A DNA stretch of 64,000 nt from Acidisoma silvae (GTDB taxonomy: Bacteria > Pseudomonadota > Alphaproteobacteria > Acetobacterales > Acetobacteraceae): NCBI RefSeq assembly GCF_020618775.1, contig NZ_JAESVB010000018.1, positions 1 to 64,000 of the forward strand, written 5' to 3'. The position numbers and the translations under genes are program-made. The notes under the pieces were generated by a model. It worked only from the letters and a program-made list of their open reading frames with translations. It made no database searches and was not told the origin of the DNA. Positions 46,496-54,976 of the stretch are shown here, piece after piece; positions within the stretch are counted from its first letter, which is position 1, and every line of letters starts with the position of its first letter.

Positions 46496-47409
46496 AGCTG
46501 CACCGTCATGCCGTCGAAGGCGACATCCCAGCCGGCTGCGATAACCATTGCATGTTCCGGCGAGGCGCGATCGAGAATGGGATTGGAATTATTGATATGA
46601 ATAAGGATCTTGCGGCCGACTGATATATCGGCAAAGGCATCAATTGTGCTGCCCTCGCCGCTGACAGGCATATGGCCCATGCGGCGGCCCGTCTTTGGCC
46701 CTAGGCCAGCCCTGATCATCTCGTCATCTTCCCAGAGCGTTCCATCAAAGAAGACAAGATCGGCATCCGCAATGCGTGACCGGACAGCCTCCGTCAGATG
46801 AGCGCAGCCGGGAATGAAAACCATGCGCTTCGCGCCGTCGCTGATATCCAGCCCCATGACGTCTTCATCGGATTGCACGTCCTGCCCTGCCGTTTCGAGA
46901 AAGAGCGGGACCTTGCCCGGTACAGGAAACAGGGTTGCCGTCAAACCGCTATCCTGCCCATCAGGAAGGCGAAGCGAAGATGGCACTGTCGTTGCAATCG
47001 TATGGCGCGTCACAAATTCCGATGACAGAGCATTAAATATTGGATTTTCTGCCAAAACATCCAGCACAGGCGGCGCCGCATAAAGATCAAGCTCATGGCG
47101 TTCGCGCAGGCAAAGAAGGCCGGTGATCGTATCGACTTCGGCCGCTGTCAGAACGACACCGGCAATTGGCGATGAGCGCAGGCCTTCCCGCGGATGCAGG
47201 ACTGGCGTGGACAAAATCTGCTGCCGCAAATCCGGTGACGCATTCAGCAAAAACCAATGCCGCTGATCAGCACTGATCGCCAAACTCGTTTGACTTTGCG
47301 GAGGGCAAAGCGGATCGGCATTGCGCGCACGACCGCAGCGAACGGCATTAGAATTCCACTGCGGGAATCCGCCACCGGCCGCCGCCCCAAGGACGGTGAT
47401 GAATATCAT
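46492..47409 (-). CDS. pqqB: PqqB, metallo-beta-lactamase-fold hydroxylase
   Basis: A 305-residue member of the metallo-beta-lactamase superfamily acting on the Glu-Tyr intermediate, thought to hydroxylate the tyrosine ring. The N-terminal ITVLGAAAGGGFPQWNSNA is diagnostic, and FIPGCAHLTEAVRSRI and MGHMPVSGEGSTIDAF are the conserved C-terminal motifs. The ATG at 47409 comes two bases after the T-run of the hairpin at 47419-47442, and no Shine-Dalgarno sequence is visible between hairpin and start; the only GGGAG is inside the hairpin. This is unusual and would make its translation depend on hairpin melting or leaderless-like initiation. Confidence 0.95.
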   Translation of the reverse strand: MIFITVLGAAAGGGFPQWNSNAVRCGRARNADPLCPPQSQTSLAISADQRHWFLLNASPDLRQQILSTPVLHPREGLRSSPIAGVVLTAAEVDTITGLLCLRERHELDLYAAPPVLDVLAENPIFNALSSEFVTRHTIATTVPSSLRLPDGQDSGLTATLFPVPGKVPLFLETAGQDVQSDEDVMGLDISDGAKRMVFIPGCAHLTEAVRSRIADADLVFFDGTLWEDDEMIRAGLGPKTGRRMGHMPVSGEGSTIDAFADISVGRKILIHINNSNPILDRASPEHAMVIAAGWDVAFDGMTVQL

Positions 47410-47418
47410 GGAAAAAAA

Positions 47419-47442
47419 ATCGGCTCCCAGACGGGAGCCGAT
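47419..47442 (-). terminator. pqqA-pqqB intercistronic terminator/attenuator
   Basis: On the minus-strand transcript: ATCGGCTCCC, loop GTCT, GGGAGCCGAT followed by a run of eight T. This is a perfect 10-bp stem plus U-tract, a standard rho-independent terminator, located 4 nt after the pqqA stop and 10 nt before the pqqB start. Partial read-through would yield far more PqqA precursor than enzymes. Confidence 0.85.
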
Positions 47443-47445
47443 ATA

Positions 47446-47526
47446 TTACTTCTTAGTCGCGCAAACGTAGCTGTTGATTTCAGCGCCGAGCGAGACTTCG
47501 ACAATGCGGGGCTTGTTCCAAGTCAT
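47446..47526 (-). CDS. pqqA: PqqA, PQQ precursor peptide
   Basis: A 26-residue ribosomal precursor whose Glu and Tyr side chains become PQQ. It begins TWNKPRIVEVSLG and carries the ExxxY motif as EINSY (Glu16, Tyr20) before a short CATKK tail. The start has GGAAGG seven nt upstream, a strong ribosome site suited to high expression. It is followed 4 nt later by the attenuator hairpin and then pqqBCDE-gcd. At 26 codons it falls below normal gene-calling limits. Its wording is close to the PqqA I recall from acetic acid bacteria. Confidence 0.95.
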   Translation of the reverse strand: MTWNKPRIVEVSLGAEINSYVCATKK

Positions 47527-47849
47527 AATACGACCTTCCAAAAAATGAACATACGTTAATTAGGATGCTAACTAACTTAACGCAAGACAGATATTTGGTT
47601 AGGCATTTTAGCTTTGCAGCGCCGGTACTTTCAGCAACAGATGTTTTAAAAAACTTAGCCTTAATAACAGAACTTCTGAAGGACCCTAGTGTGTTGGAAA
47701 ATAATTATTTTATGTTTTGCCACTCAGCTTTATAATAATTTCGTGGATCGGCAAAATATATTCGTTATTGTTTGATTGTACGCGGACATGGCTGGCAATT
47801 TTGTCGCCATCGCAAAAATGTGACTGAGCGAACGAGGAGATGGCGGCGA

Positions 47850-47990
47850 TTAGACTGACGCCACCTCGTCCACTGGGGCATCTTCGATAGTATGGACTAT
47901 TTCGCTCGTCGCGGCCGCCGGACCCGGCCCGAGGATATCATTTAGAATGAAAGGATCGGATATCGCTTGGTCACCGTGCAGGGTCGCCAC
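47850..47990 (-). CDS. possible small ORF or gene end
   Basis: A GTG-started frame of 46 residues with protein-like sequence (DQAISDPFILNDILGPGPA, then an acidic TIEDAPVDEVASV end). No ribosome site is evident and the frame is closed just upstream by a TGA. It may be a short peptide gene or the 3' remnant of a larger gene. Confidence 0.3.
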   Translation of the reverse strand: MATLHGDQAISDPFILNDILGPGPAAATSEIVHTIEDAPVDEVASV

Positions 47991-48022
47991 AATTCACGCG
48001 GATATATACTAAACGGTTTATG

Positions 48023-48046
48023 TGTTGATTTTCACTGAGAGCTGGG
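48023..48046. repeat. IS21-like end sequence
   Basis: tgttgattttcactgagag plus ctggg, matching 11212-11235 at most positions. No transposase is adjacent. Confidence 0.4.
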
Positions 48047-48238
48047 CTGTTCCACATTAAGCGTGCAGGTTGCGAGCCCTGATTTTTAACTTTTTCATAT
48101 GCTGCAACAGGATTTCTGTTCCAAAGGTCCGCCTTAAGTGCTTCGCACTGAAGCACCCGCGATCAGCCCCGAAAGCTTATACAGAACAATATGTAGCTTC
48201 GATTCGATGGGATTTCTTGCACGCTTTATGCGAAAGAA

Positions 48239-48262
48239 CCGAGAGCTGACCCGGGAAGGATG
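48239..48262. repeat. IS21-like end sequence beside truncated gene
   Basis: ccgagagctgacccgggaag, sharing gagagctgacccggg exactly with 11226-11240. The amidohydrolase reading frame to its right stops a few bases away, so this is probably the border of an insertion. Confidence 0.45.
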
Positions 48263-48276
48263 AATAGGGGATGCTC

Positions 48277-48426
48277 TCAATGAAAACCAACAAACTCGGG
48301 GCCGATGGAAACAATATGATCGTCTTCGACAAGAACATCCCCAACCGGAAGGTTGCCGATGTCCTCGTCCATTGAGGCGATAATACCGTTCTTATAAAGA
48401 ACACGCGCATGCTTCTGTGTAGTCAT
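48277..48426 (-). pseudogene. amidohydrolase, N-terminal fragment
   Basis: The first ~45 residues of a metal-dependent amidohydrolase (chlorohydrolase/deaminase type): ARVLYKNGIIASMDEDIGNL, then VGDVLVEDDHIVSIGP, the typical N-terminal beta-sandwich strands. The ATG at 48426 has AAGGGA eight nt upstream. The frame then runs into a stop next to IS21-like sequence at 48239-48262; the TIM-barrel catalytic domain is absent. Confidence 0.65.
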
Positions 48427-48498
48427 GCCCAATCCCTTGCTGATTAAGGCGGAGTATCAAAACCGTCGCCTTATGTTATGATACCGCGACGAGCAACC

Positions 48499-49263
48499 TT
48501 ATGGGGCCGCAGCAGCCTGCTCGATGACCGAAACCACAAGATCGGGGTGAGAAAGAAAGACCGTATGGCTGGAGCCGGGGACTTCAGTCACTTTCGCGCC
48601 GGCACGTTTATACATCCAACGTTGCAGGTCGGGACTGATGGTGTGGTCCGCTTCGGGTAGGACTGCCCAGCTAGGCTTGGTCTGCCACGCAGCCGCCTTG
48701 ACCGGGGCCGTGAAGGCCTGAACCGCCAGAAACACTTGTGAATCCGCCATAAAATCGGCGACATTTGCGGGTGAGTCCGCCGCAAAATCGGCCCGATATT
48801 TGTCCGGATCCAGGTAAAAATACGCACCGTCCGCGGTTTTTTTGACGTCGTTATTTGGTGGCGGAAACTGCTTCATGGTCTCAAGCGTTGCGGTACTTTC
48901 GCCTGGCTTTGGCATAAGCGCGGCCAGATAGACCAGCGACTTTACTTTTGGGTCGACGCCTGCGCCGGTAATCACCTGCCCACCCCAGCTATGACCAACG
49001 AGCACAACCGGGCCATCCTGCATGTCGATCACTCGCCGGGTGGCGGCGATATCGGCGGCAAGGCTCGTCTCAGGCTCTTGCACAACAGCCACATGATAAC
49101 CTTTGATAGTCAGGCGGTCATACACGGGCTTCCAGCCGGAACCGTCGGCAAAGGCGCCATGCACCAGCACGACGTTGTGGATAGGGGCCGCCTGACTGAC
49201 ATCGGCGAACCCCACCGCGCCAAGAAGGGCGGCCGAAGCCATCAGAGTATGAAATTTTGACAT
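48499..49263 (-). CDS. exported alpha/beta hydrolase
   Basis: A 254-residue secreted alpha/beta-fold hydrolase. A Sec signal peptide ends near residue 26 (SAALLGAVGFADVSQAA). The oxyanion region is VVLVHGAFADGSGW and the nucleophile elbow GHSWGG (Ser92). PEADHTIS and the closing GSSHTVFLSHP supply the likely acid and His. The sequence resembles the salicylate-esterase/MenH-like group of small esterases; the substrate is unknown. The start has GAGG seven nt upstream. It lies upstream of the truncated amidohydrolase on the same strand. Confidence 0.88.
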   Translation of the reverse strand: MSKFHTLMASAALLGAVGFADVSQAAPIHNVVLVHGAFADGSGWKPVYDRLTIKGYHVAVVQEPETSLAADIAATRRVIDMQDGPVVLVGHSWGGQVITGAGVDPKVKSLVYLAALMPKPGESTATLETMKQFPPPNNDVKKTADGAYFYLDPDKYRADFAADSPANVADFMADSQVFLAVQAFTAPVKAAAWQTKPSWAVLPEADHTISPDLQRWMYKRAGAKVTEVPGSSHTVFLSHPDLVVSVIEQAAAAP

Positions 49264-49339
49264 AGTTTTCCTCTTTTAGATTTGAGAATGATTCGGCATA
49301 GAATTGGAAGATAGTTGGCGCCTAAGATTATTTGGCGCG

Positions 49340-50056
49340 TTATTCGACGATGACACTACCTATTTGGATCAAAATCATCGTTGGCTGCGCTGGACTGGCA
49401 CCTTCTGCAGTACGGCGAACAACACGTCTCAAAGTTGGAAAAAGCAAACCGCCGAAGTTTGTATGGTCATAACAGTAGTGAGTTGCGACGCCGCCGGCGA
49501 CTTCCGTCACATAGTCGATACGCTGTAGGAGGCCACGATTATCAAAATAGAAGATCTGTTCCGGGCAATGCGTCGGGATTTCTTGTGGAAATTTGACATG
49601 TAACCGCCGCCAGATAGCATTGCTCTCTTGATGCGGAGACAGTTCGTTTAGCTCAAAACCCGGATATGTGAACAAGAACGGCGTACAGAGATAGTTCCAC
49701 GTCGCATAGGCATTGAAGTACAGGAGCTGCAACGGATCCCAAATGGTGGCCAGCACATGGCCCGCAAAACTATCTCTTGGATTGACACGCTCCTCGATGA
49801 CACTTCCATCATTGCCCGTGATCCAAACGCCGTCGGGGCGAAATTCTCCGACATTGCCGGCGCCTTGAAATGGCGTGATCGCGACAGACGGCGTGCGTGT
49901 GTTGATACGCAGGAGGGCCTTTATCCCGTCTGGTTGACCCTTAAGGCGATAAAACGGTCCCGTCAGAGATACCCTTGCGTGAAGGGATGTCACGGCTTGC
50001 CAACGCTCCAGCCCACCGTGGGCGTTAAGCGCCAATTCCAGCAGATCGCTCATCAT
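49340..50056 (-). CDS. hypothetical protein, uncharacterised conserved type
   Basis: A 238-residue protein without recognised catalytic motifs. It starts MSDLLELALNAHGGLERWQA, a helix often seen at the front of lipoprotein-carrier-like beta folds, then alternating strands (VWITGNDGSVIEERVNPRDS, YATWNYLCTPFLFTYPGFEL) ending QIFYFDNRGLLQRIDYVTEV and a His/Tyr-rich tail. No signal peptide or membrane helix is seen. It is divergent from a TetR gene 95 bp away, and that arrangement suggests it is the regulated target, perhaps in detoxification. Real coding is likely; function is unknown. Confidence 0.7.
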   Translation of the reverse strand: MMSDLLELALNAHGGLERWQAVTSLHARVSLTGPFYRLKGQPDGIKALLRINTRTPSVAITPFQGAGNVGEFRPDGVWITGNDGSVIEERVNPRDSFAGHVLATIWDPLQLLYFNAYATWNYLCTPFLFTYPGFELNELSPHQESNAIWRRLHVKFPQEIPTHCPEQIFYFDNRGLLQRIDYVTEVAGGVATHYCYDHTNFGGLLFPTLRRVVRRTAEGASPAQPTMILIQIGSVIVE

Positions 50057-50064
50057 TGTTTCCA

Positions 50065-50085
50065 GTCGCCCTTATTGATTGCGAC
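50065..50085. promoter_or_regulatory. inverted repeat between tetR and its neighbour
   Basis: GTCGC, 11-bp spacer, GCGAC in the gap between the divergent genes at 50056 and 50152. It could be a TetR operator, but the half-sites are short and the match could be chance. Confidence 0.3.
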
Positions 50086-50151
50086 CATAATTTATTGACT
50101 TTAGTGGCGATTGCAATTAAAAATATTCGTGATGATGCGTTGGAGCAAAAA

Positions 50152-50748
50152 ATGAGAGTTTCTAAAGAGAAAGCAGCGGAAAATCGAGGTGCGCTCCTCG
50201 ATGCCGCTAGCCGCCTGTTTCGCGAAAAGGGCATCGGCGGTGTTGGCGTCGCGGAAGTCGCAAAAGAGGCGGGGCTGACGCATGGAGCGCTTTACGCCCA
50301 TTTCTCGTCTAAAGACGCCCTCGCAGCAGAGGCCTTCAATATTGGGTTCGCGGCTAATATGGCAGCGATGGCAGCGTGGAAGGGTGAACGGGAGCCGACG
50401 TTCGAAGAATATGTGCGAGTGCTTTTCTCGGAAGGGATGCGGGATAAGCTCGCGACTGGTTGCCCTATGACGGCGTCCGCGAGTGATGCGGGAAGGCAGG
50501 GTGAAGCCGTCAGTGCTAGTTTTGCTCGCTCCTTCAAAGAAGAGACACGCATGGTCGAGCTCGCTCTTGATCCGGCCGTCGAGCCTTCGAGGCGGGCAAT
50601 ATTGGCGATCGCATCTGTCGCGGCTCAAATTGGAGCTATTGCCGTCTCCCGTGCGGTCGTGAAAACCGACCCTGCATTGGCATCTACGGTCCTGGAGGCC
50701 GTCCGTGACACAATCATAGAGGCCCACAGAGCCCTCCATCATCCCTAG
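50152..50748 (+). CDS. TetR-family transcriptional regulator
   Basis: A 198-residue TetR/AcrR repressor. The HTH is clear: ALLDAASRLFREKGIGGVGV followed by AEVAKEAGLTHGALYAHFSS (about 12-52), then an all-helical ligand-binding domain with a GCPMTASASDAG segment typical of the subgroup containing reductase- or hydrolase-linked regulators. The start is the ATG at 50152, with GGAG six nt upstream, not the upstream frame extension. It is divergent from the gene ending at 49340 and probably represses it. Confidence 0.9.
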   Translation: MRVSKEKAAENRGALLDAASRLFREKGIGGVGVAEVAKEAGLTHGALYAHFSSKDALAAEAFNIGFAANMAAMAAWKGEREPTFEEYVRVLFSEGMRDKLATGCPMTASASDAGRQGEAVSASFARSFKEETRMVELALDPAVEPSRRAILAIASVAAQIGAIAVSRAVVKTDPALASTVLEAVRDTIIEAHRALHHP

Positions 50749-50954
50749 GTAATGTTGATGCATCGACACTCTTTCCTGCATGCAAATTCCAGACGCCAAC
50801 GCAAAGGAGCGAGTCAAAAGCTCCAGGGTGCTAATTACTATCCTCGACAAGTACATCGGTTAGATTTTTCGGTGACTGGTGCTTCTCATTTTAGACCAGC
50901 ATTATTCACGGTACGTTTTTAACTGCTGACTACCGCATCAAGCTCCAGATAAAG

Positions 50955-51622
50955 TCATAGGAAAGCGACAGACCTCTGACGAGCATTGATCGCGGCAGTG
51001 AAATCGTAATGCACATCATTGTGGCGAGCGAAAGCGTGGGCACAACCCGGATAACTATAGATGACAGATAACGGTTTACCTTCGAGCTTTCTCGATTTTC
51101 TGCTGCGCGGCATGGGGTATGTATTCATCGTCTTCACCGAGATGAAGCATGAGAGGTAAAGAAATTTTAGGAGCTTCAATAAGATGTTGATCTATGCAGC
51201 CGCCATAGTAAGCAACAGCCGCATCAACTGGAACGCGCACTGCAGACAAAAACGTCAACAGGCCACCCAAGCAAAATCCCATGACACCGACTTTACAGGG
51301 GAGATTGGTCGAGCGCCCGCGCCGCAGCCACAGTCGCTGCTATGTCCGCAGACCCTGCCTCAAGATCGAAGGTTTGGTAGACTTTGAAACCTTTTTCTCA
51401 ATGCTCTGCAACAGCAGCATCCAAATCGACATTGGGCTCAATACGCCAGAAGAGGTCCGGTGCAATCGCTATGAAGCCGTCGCGGGCGAGTTCATTGCAC
51501 GTTGTTCTGATATCAGAGTTTACACCAAAAATTTCTTGGACGACCGCAACCACTGGTACTGGTGTGATGGCAGGAAGCGCCGCGTAGGCATTAAAAACAC
51601 CGTCCAGCTTGGAAACTTTCAC
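50955..51622 (-). pseudogene. dienelactone hydrolase family gene, decayed
   Basis: A DLH-family alpha/beta hydrolase broken in several places. The first frame reads VKVSKLDGVFNAYAALP, VVAVVQEIFGVNSDIRTTCN and GFIAIAPDLFWRIEP, meets a TGA, then continues in frame (EKGFKVYQTFDLEAG). After a frameshift comes MGFCLGGLLTFLSAV with the catalytic Cys, then LGEDDEYIPHAAQQKIE with the Asp; after another frameshift YSYPGCAHAFARHNDVHY with the His. All three catalytic residues survive but at least one nonsense and two frameshift mutations disable it. The start GTG at 51622 has GGGAG upstream. Confidence 0.8.
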
Positions 51623-51709
51623 CCGGCATCTCCCTTTGTTGACATAGTCGTACTGTCTTGCCAAGGCCAGATAGCTAGGTCATTGGGCCAGGATCGGACA
51701 TAGCTAAAA

Positions 51710-52729
51710 ATGACAAAAATGCCGCAAGAAAGGACAAGAGGAGTGATCGGAACCCAAGAGGAATCACAACGTGTGATAAACGTCGGTTTACTTCTATACA
51801 CCGGCTGCCAGATCGCAATGATTTATGGCATGACTGACCTATTGGAAGTCGCCAGTCGATTTTCTAAGGATCGTGGTGGTCCAATTTTTATAGTTAAAAA
51901 ATGGAGTAAAGGAGATGATGGATCTATCATATCTTCATTCGTAGTTGAGCGACCGGAAGAAGCTCGTCCCGATATAGTGGTGGTTCCTGGACGTGTGACC
52001 GGCCCCGCAACCCAGATGGAAGCTTTGCCATTTATTGACTGGATCAAGACCCAATATGGACAGGGAACCGTGTTAGCATCCAGTTGCGCTGGAGCTTTCA
52101 TATTAGCGGAAACGGGGCTGCTATCAGGCCGTACCGTTACGATGCATTGGGTGGATGTTGAGGCGTTCCGATCCCGATTTCCTACTGTCGAGCTTGCGCC
52201 GGATCGCATTACGATAGAAGAGGGTGATCTTATCACCGCGGGAGGGTTGATGGCTTGGACCGATCTTGGACTGCGAATTGTCAACCGGTTTCTTGGTCCA
52301 ACGATCATGTTGGAAACAGCAAAATTCTTTCTTGTTGACCCCGCCGGGCGCGAGCAACGTCATTATAGCTCCTTCATGCCGCGCTTGACGCACGGAGATA
52401 GTGCAATCTTAAAAGTTCAACAGTGGCTGCAGAAAGGCGATTCACTGGAAACAGCGCTACCTGACTTGGCCGCACGTGCAAATCTCGAATCTAGGACATT
52501 TACTCGCCGATTTAAATCCGCAACGGGTCTGACGCCAGCCGAATACGTGCGTCAGCTTCGAATTTCTAAAGCGCGAGAACTCTTACAATTCACGCGGCAC
52601 TCTGTTGATCAAATCGCTTGGGCTGTTGGATACCAGGACACGAGTGCTTTCGCGCGTGCTTTCGTCAATTTGATCGGTATTTCTCCTCGTGAATACCGTC
52701 GCCGCTTTTCGGCTGAGGATAAGATGTGA
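51710..52729 (+). CDS. GlxA-type transcriptional regulator (DJ-1/PfpI + AraC)
   Basis: A 339-residue regulator. Residues about 22-195 form a DJ-1/PfpI (class I glutamine amidotransferase-like) domain with VLASSCAGAFILAETGLL at the nucleophile elbow (Cys about 128). Residues about 230-335 are an AraC/XylS DNA-binding domain with two HTH motifs (NLESRTFTRRFKSATGLTPA and DQIAWAVGYQDTSAFARAF). This is the FtrA/GlxA family. It is divergent from the dienelactone hydrolase pseudogene, which was probably its target. The ribosome site is weak; an ATG nine nt downstream is equally possible. Confidence 0.9.
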   Translation: MTKMPQERTRGVIGTQEESQRVINVGLLLYTGCQIAMIYGMTDLLEVASRFSKDRGGPIFIVKKWSKGDDGSIISSFVVERPEEARPDIVVVPGRVTGPATQMEALPFIDWIKTQYGQGTVLASSCAGAFILAETGLLSGRTVTMHWVDVEAFRSRFPTVELAPDRITIEEGDLITAGGLMAWTDLGLRIVNRFLGPTIMLETAKFFLVDPAGREQRHYSSFMPRLTHGDSAILKVQQWLQKGDSLETALPDLAARANLESRTFTRRFKSATGLTPAEYVRQLRISKARELLQFTRHSVDQIAWAVGYQDTSAFARAFVNLIGISPREYRRRFSAEDKM

Positions 52730-53019
52730 CTACTGCGGTGATGATGTAGTGTAAAAGAACGCTTTTCGCATACGGATTTCGGCAACAAGCTAAAAACTTA
52801 TCGAACATGATTGCGCACTTCAGAAGTCCGATTGCCGGCCTACGTTCAAAGCGGACATTTAATAGGTGAAGTGCAAAGACCGCTCTCTAATCTCGTTTCC
52901 CATATGTGGCACGATTGGCATGTTTCCCTCCGGTGAGTGCCGTCTTGCGCTAGCGATGAGGGCCGAAGGAAAGTTCTGCCTTCAGGCATCGAAGGTGGAA
53001 AGTGTCCAGGATGGAGATA

Positions 53020-53214
53020 ATGGACACTCGTGAGCGGCCAAAGCGTCGGCATCGGCATTGGCCCGAGGCGTTAAAGCGAGAGATTGTAGCGGCGCCCGCA
53101 GTGCCAGGGGCGTCAGCTTCTTGGTGGCGCGGCAATACGATGTCAACACCAATCTTCTCTTCACCTAGCGCCGACAGGGCCAGCGGTTAGTACGCCACTT
53201 CAAAGGCCGGACAC
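53020..53214 (+). pseudogene. IS66 TnpA relic
   Basis: A frame starting at 53020 reads RPKRRHRHWPEALKREIVAA, the N-terminus of an IS66 TnpA. After a frameshift the proper sequence continues VSFLVARQYDVNTNLLFT, then a TAG at 53166-53168 where Trp is expected, then RRQGQRLVR. Nothing further is recognisable. It is a third, separate IS66 trace in the window. Confidence 0.6.
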
Positions 53215-53544
53215 ATGACCGCACTCGTGCCGAAGTTGGATCTTGCGAAGACCTTGACCTACACGTGCCGTCCACACATGACATCTCTATATTGCTTCTA
53301 CATTTTCGAGCAAGCTGCAGACTTGCGGGCCAAGCTCCCGACGGAGCTTTTCAACCATGCGCCGCTGATACTCATCGGGCGCTTGGCCAGCCGGTGCTCC
53401 GACGCTTCCATCCATCCAAGCTGTCCTCACCGCTGCACTTTTCTATATCATACGTTATATAAATGAGCACGCGAGCCGGGAAGGATAATGCAACAGAATA
53501 GGAATCACATTTTTAGGAAGACGCAGATTAGGACAGAGGCGATG

Positions 53545-53832
53545 TCAGTCCTTACGTCGAGCGCGTGCGTTTGTGCGGCTGGCCGATGCCGGATCAAAAT
53601 GCGGATCGACAAGGTTGCTGACCGTGAAGCCGGTTGCCACCGCTATCCTGTAAAGATTATCGACGCCGATATTCCATTTGGCCGATTCACACTGGCTCAG
53701 ATAGGGCTGGCTAAGATTGGCGCCCAAGCAGAGTTCTTGCTGAGTTAGGCCCGCGTATTCACGCGCAGCCTTCACATTGCGCCCGACCCATTGGCGAATG
53801 CCATCTGGCTCTGGCTTATTGACTCCGCGCAC
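53545..53832 (-). CDS. XRE-family HTH regulator
   Basis: A 95-residue cytoplasmic DNA-binding protein with a single lambda-Cro/CI-type helix-turn-helix: VGRNVKAAREYAGLTQQELC and LGANLSQPYLSQCESAKWN, then IGVDNLYRIAVATGFTVSNLV closing the five-helix fold. The C-terminus is a short basic tail. The start is GTG at 53832 with GGAG seven nt upstream. No toxin or partner gene is adjacent; such short regulators often belong to phage or mobile DNA. The target is unknown. Confidence 0.85.
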   Translation of the reverse strand: MRGVNKPEPDGIRQWVGRNVKAAREYAGLTQQELCLGANLSQPYLSQCESAKWNIGVDNLYRIAVATGFTVSNLVDPHFDPASASRTNARARRKD

Positions 53833-54023
53833 GATTGATCTCCATACCCACCGCTATTCGGGAAAACCGCTCTCTTCCCACGTCCTCAGGCGTGTTTTTG
53901 TCACAAGACCCGATTGCTGTCCCGCCTCAATTTGGCGAGCCAAAGCGCCGTTTGGGTGTAGCGAGAGGCGCGGGCGAGCTTGGCTCGGTGCTCGGAAGAA
54001 CCTTCGGCGAGTACGGGTTTCGC

Positions 54024-54248
54024 TCATTTGAAGAGATCGGGGTGATTTTTGACTGCTTCCCGGTGGTTCATCTCGCGGCGGATCTTGGACATTCCCGCAC
54101 GGAGGTCGGCCGTCAATTCATCGAATCCGGCAGATCTCAGCTCAGCGACAGCGTCGGATATGGCTTTCAAGGCCTGCTTCAGGGTCTGGTCTTTCTGGCT
54201 CAAGGCGATACGCGGCTCCAATCGGCGTGACAGAGTGCCGCCGATCAA
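54024..54248 (-). CDS. hypothetical small helical protein
   Basis: A 74-codon frame with a TTG start, mostly helical and charged (DQTLKQALKAISDAVAELRS, ADLRAGMSKIRREMNHREAV), with no recognised domain. It is divergent from the SRAP pseudogene. No ATG is available and the frame is closed upstream, so it may be a real small gene or a remnant. Confidence 0.35.
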   Translation of the reverse strand: MIGGTLSRRLEPRIALSQKDQTLKQALKAISDAVAELRSAGFDELTADLRAGMSKIRREMNHREAVKNHPDLFK

Positions 54249-54327
54249 GGCCGGTGTCGAATGCCGGGCCGTTTACACGGGGCCAGGGCCTCTTCATCTT
54301 AAGGTCGCAAGGGAGGGCAGCCCGGCT

Positions 54328-54976
54328 ATGCAATCTTTACTCAGTCACCAAAGGCCAAGAGGCGATCCGAGCCTTTACAAGGCGATGACCGACGGGACAG
54401 GCAATTTGCCGCCGTTGCCCGGCATCTTCCCCGACTATTCGGCTCCGATCGTCCGAAACCAGCCCGGCGGCCGCGAGCTGACCATGGCGCGGTGGGGCAT
54501 GCCCTCCCCCGCCATCGCCCTGAAAGGCCGCAAGACCGGCCCCGGCGTGACAAATGTCCGCAATAGCCCTCACCCACTGACGCCGGTGGCTTGGTGTTGA
54601 GAGCCGCTGTGTCGTGCCCTTTACAAGCTTTGCGAAGAATGAGGTGCTTCCGGACGGCAGCCATCCGCCGGATTTGGTTCGCTGGAATCTGGACCCGATT
54701 GACCTGGTCCTAAAGCTGAAGGAGGGTGAAACCACCGATGATGTCTTCGCCTTTCTGACGACCGAGCCAAATGCCGTGGTCGGTAAATACCATCCTAAGG
54801 CTATGCCGGTGATCCTGACGACCCAGGAGGAGATCGACGTGTGGATGGAGGCACTTCCGCTTGAGGCAATCAAGCTCCAGCGCCCATTGCCCGACACCGC
54901 CCTGATGGTCGTGGCGCGAGGCGCCAAACAGGATGGTATCAGCGAAGAGCCAGAGCCCTTTCGTTTGACACCGTGA
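54328..54976 (+). pseudogene. SRAP (YedK/HMCES-like) gene, decayed
   Basis: A gene of the SOS-response-associated peptidase family, which crosslinks to abasic sites in single-stranded DNA through Cys2. After a good ribosome site (GGGAGGG) the reading frame is lost at once: the CNLYSVTKGQEAIRAF start is in a different frame from the ATG. The middle reads LPPLPGIFPDYSAPIVRNQP and RELTMARWGMPSP, then frame changes lead to RRWLGVESRCVVPFTSFAKN, a garbled FAGIW region, and EGETTDDVFAFLTTEPNAVV, HPKAMPVILTTQEEIDVWME. At least three frameshifts and one TGA at a conserved Trp position. Non-functional. Confidence 0.8.
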
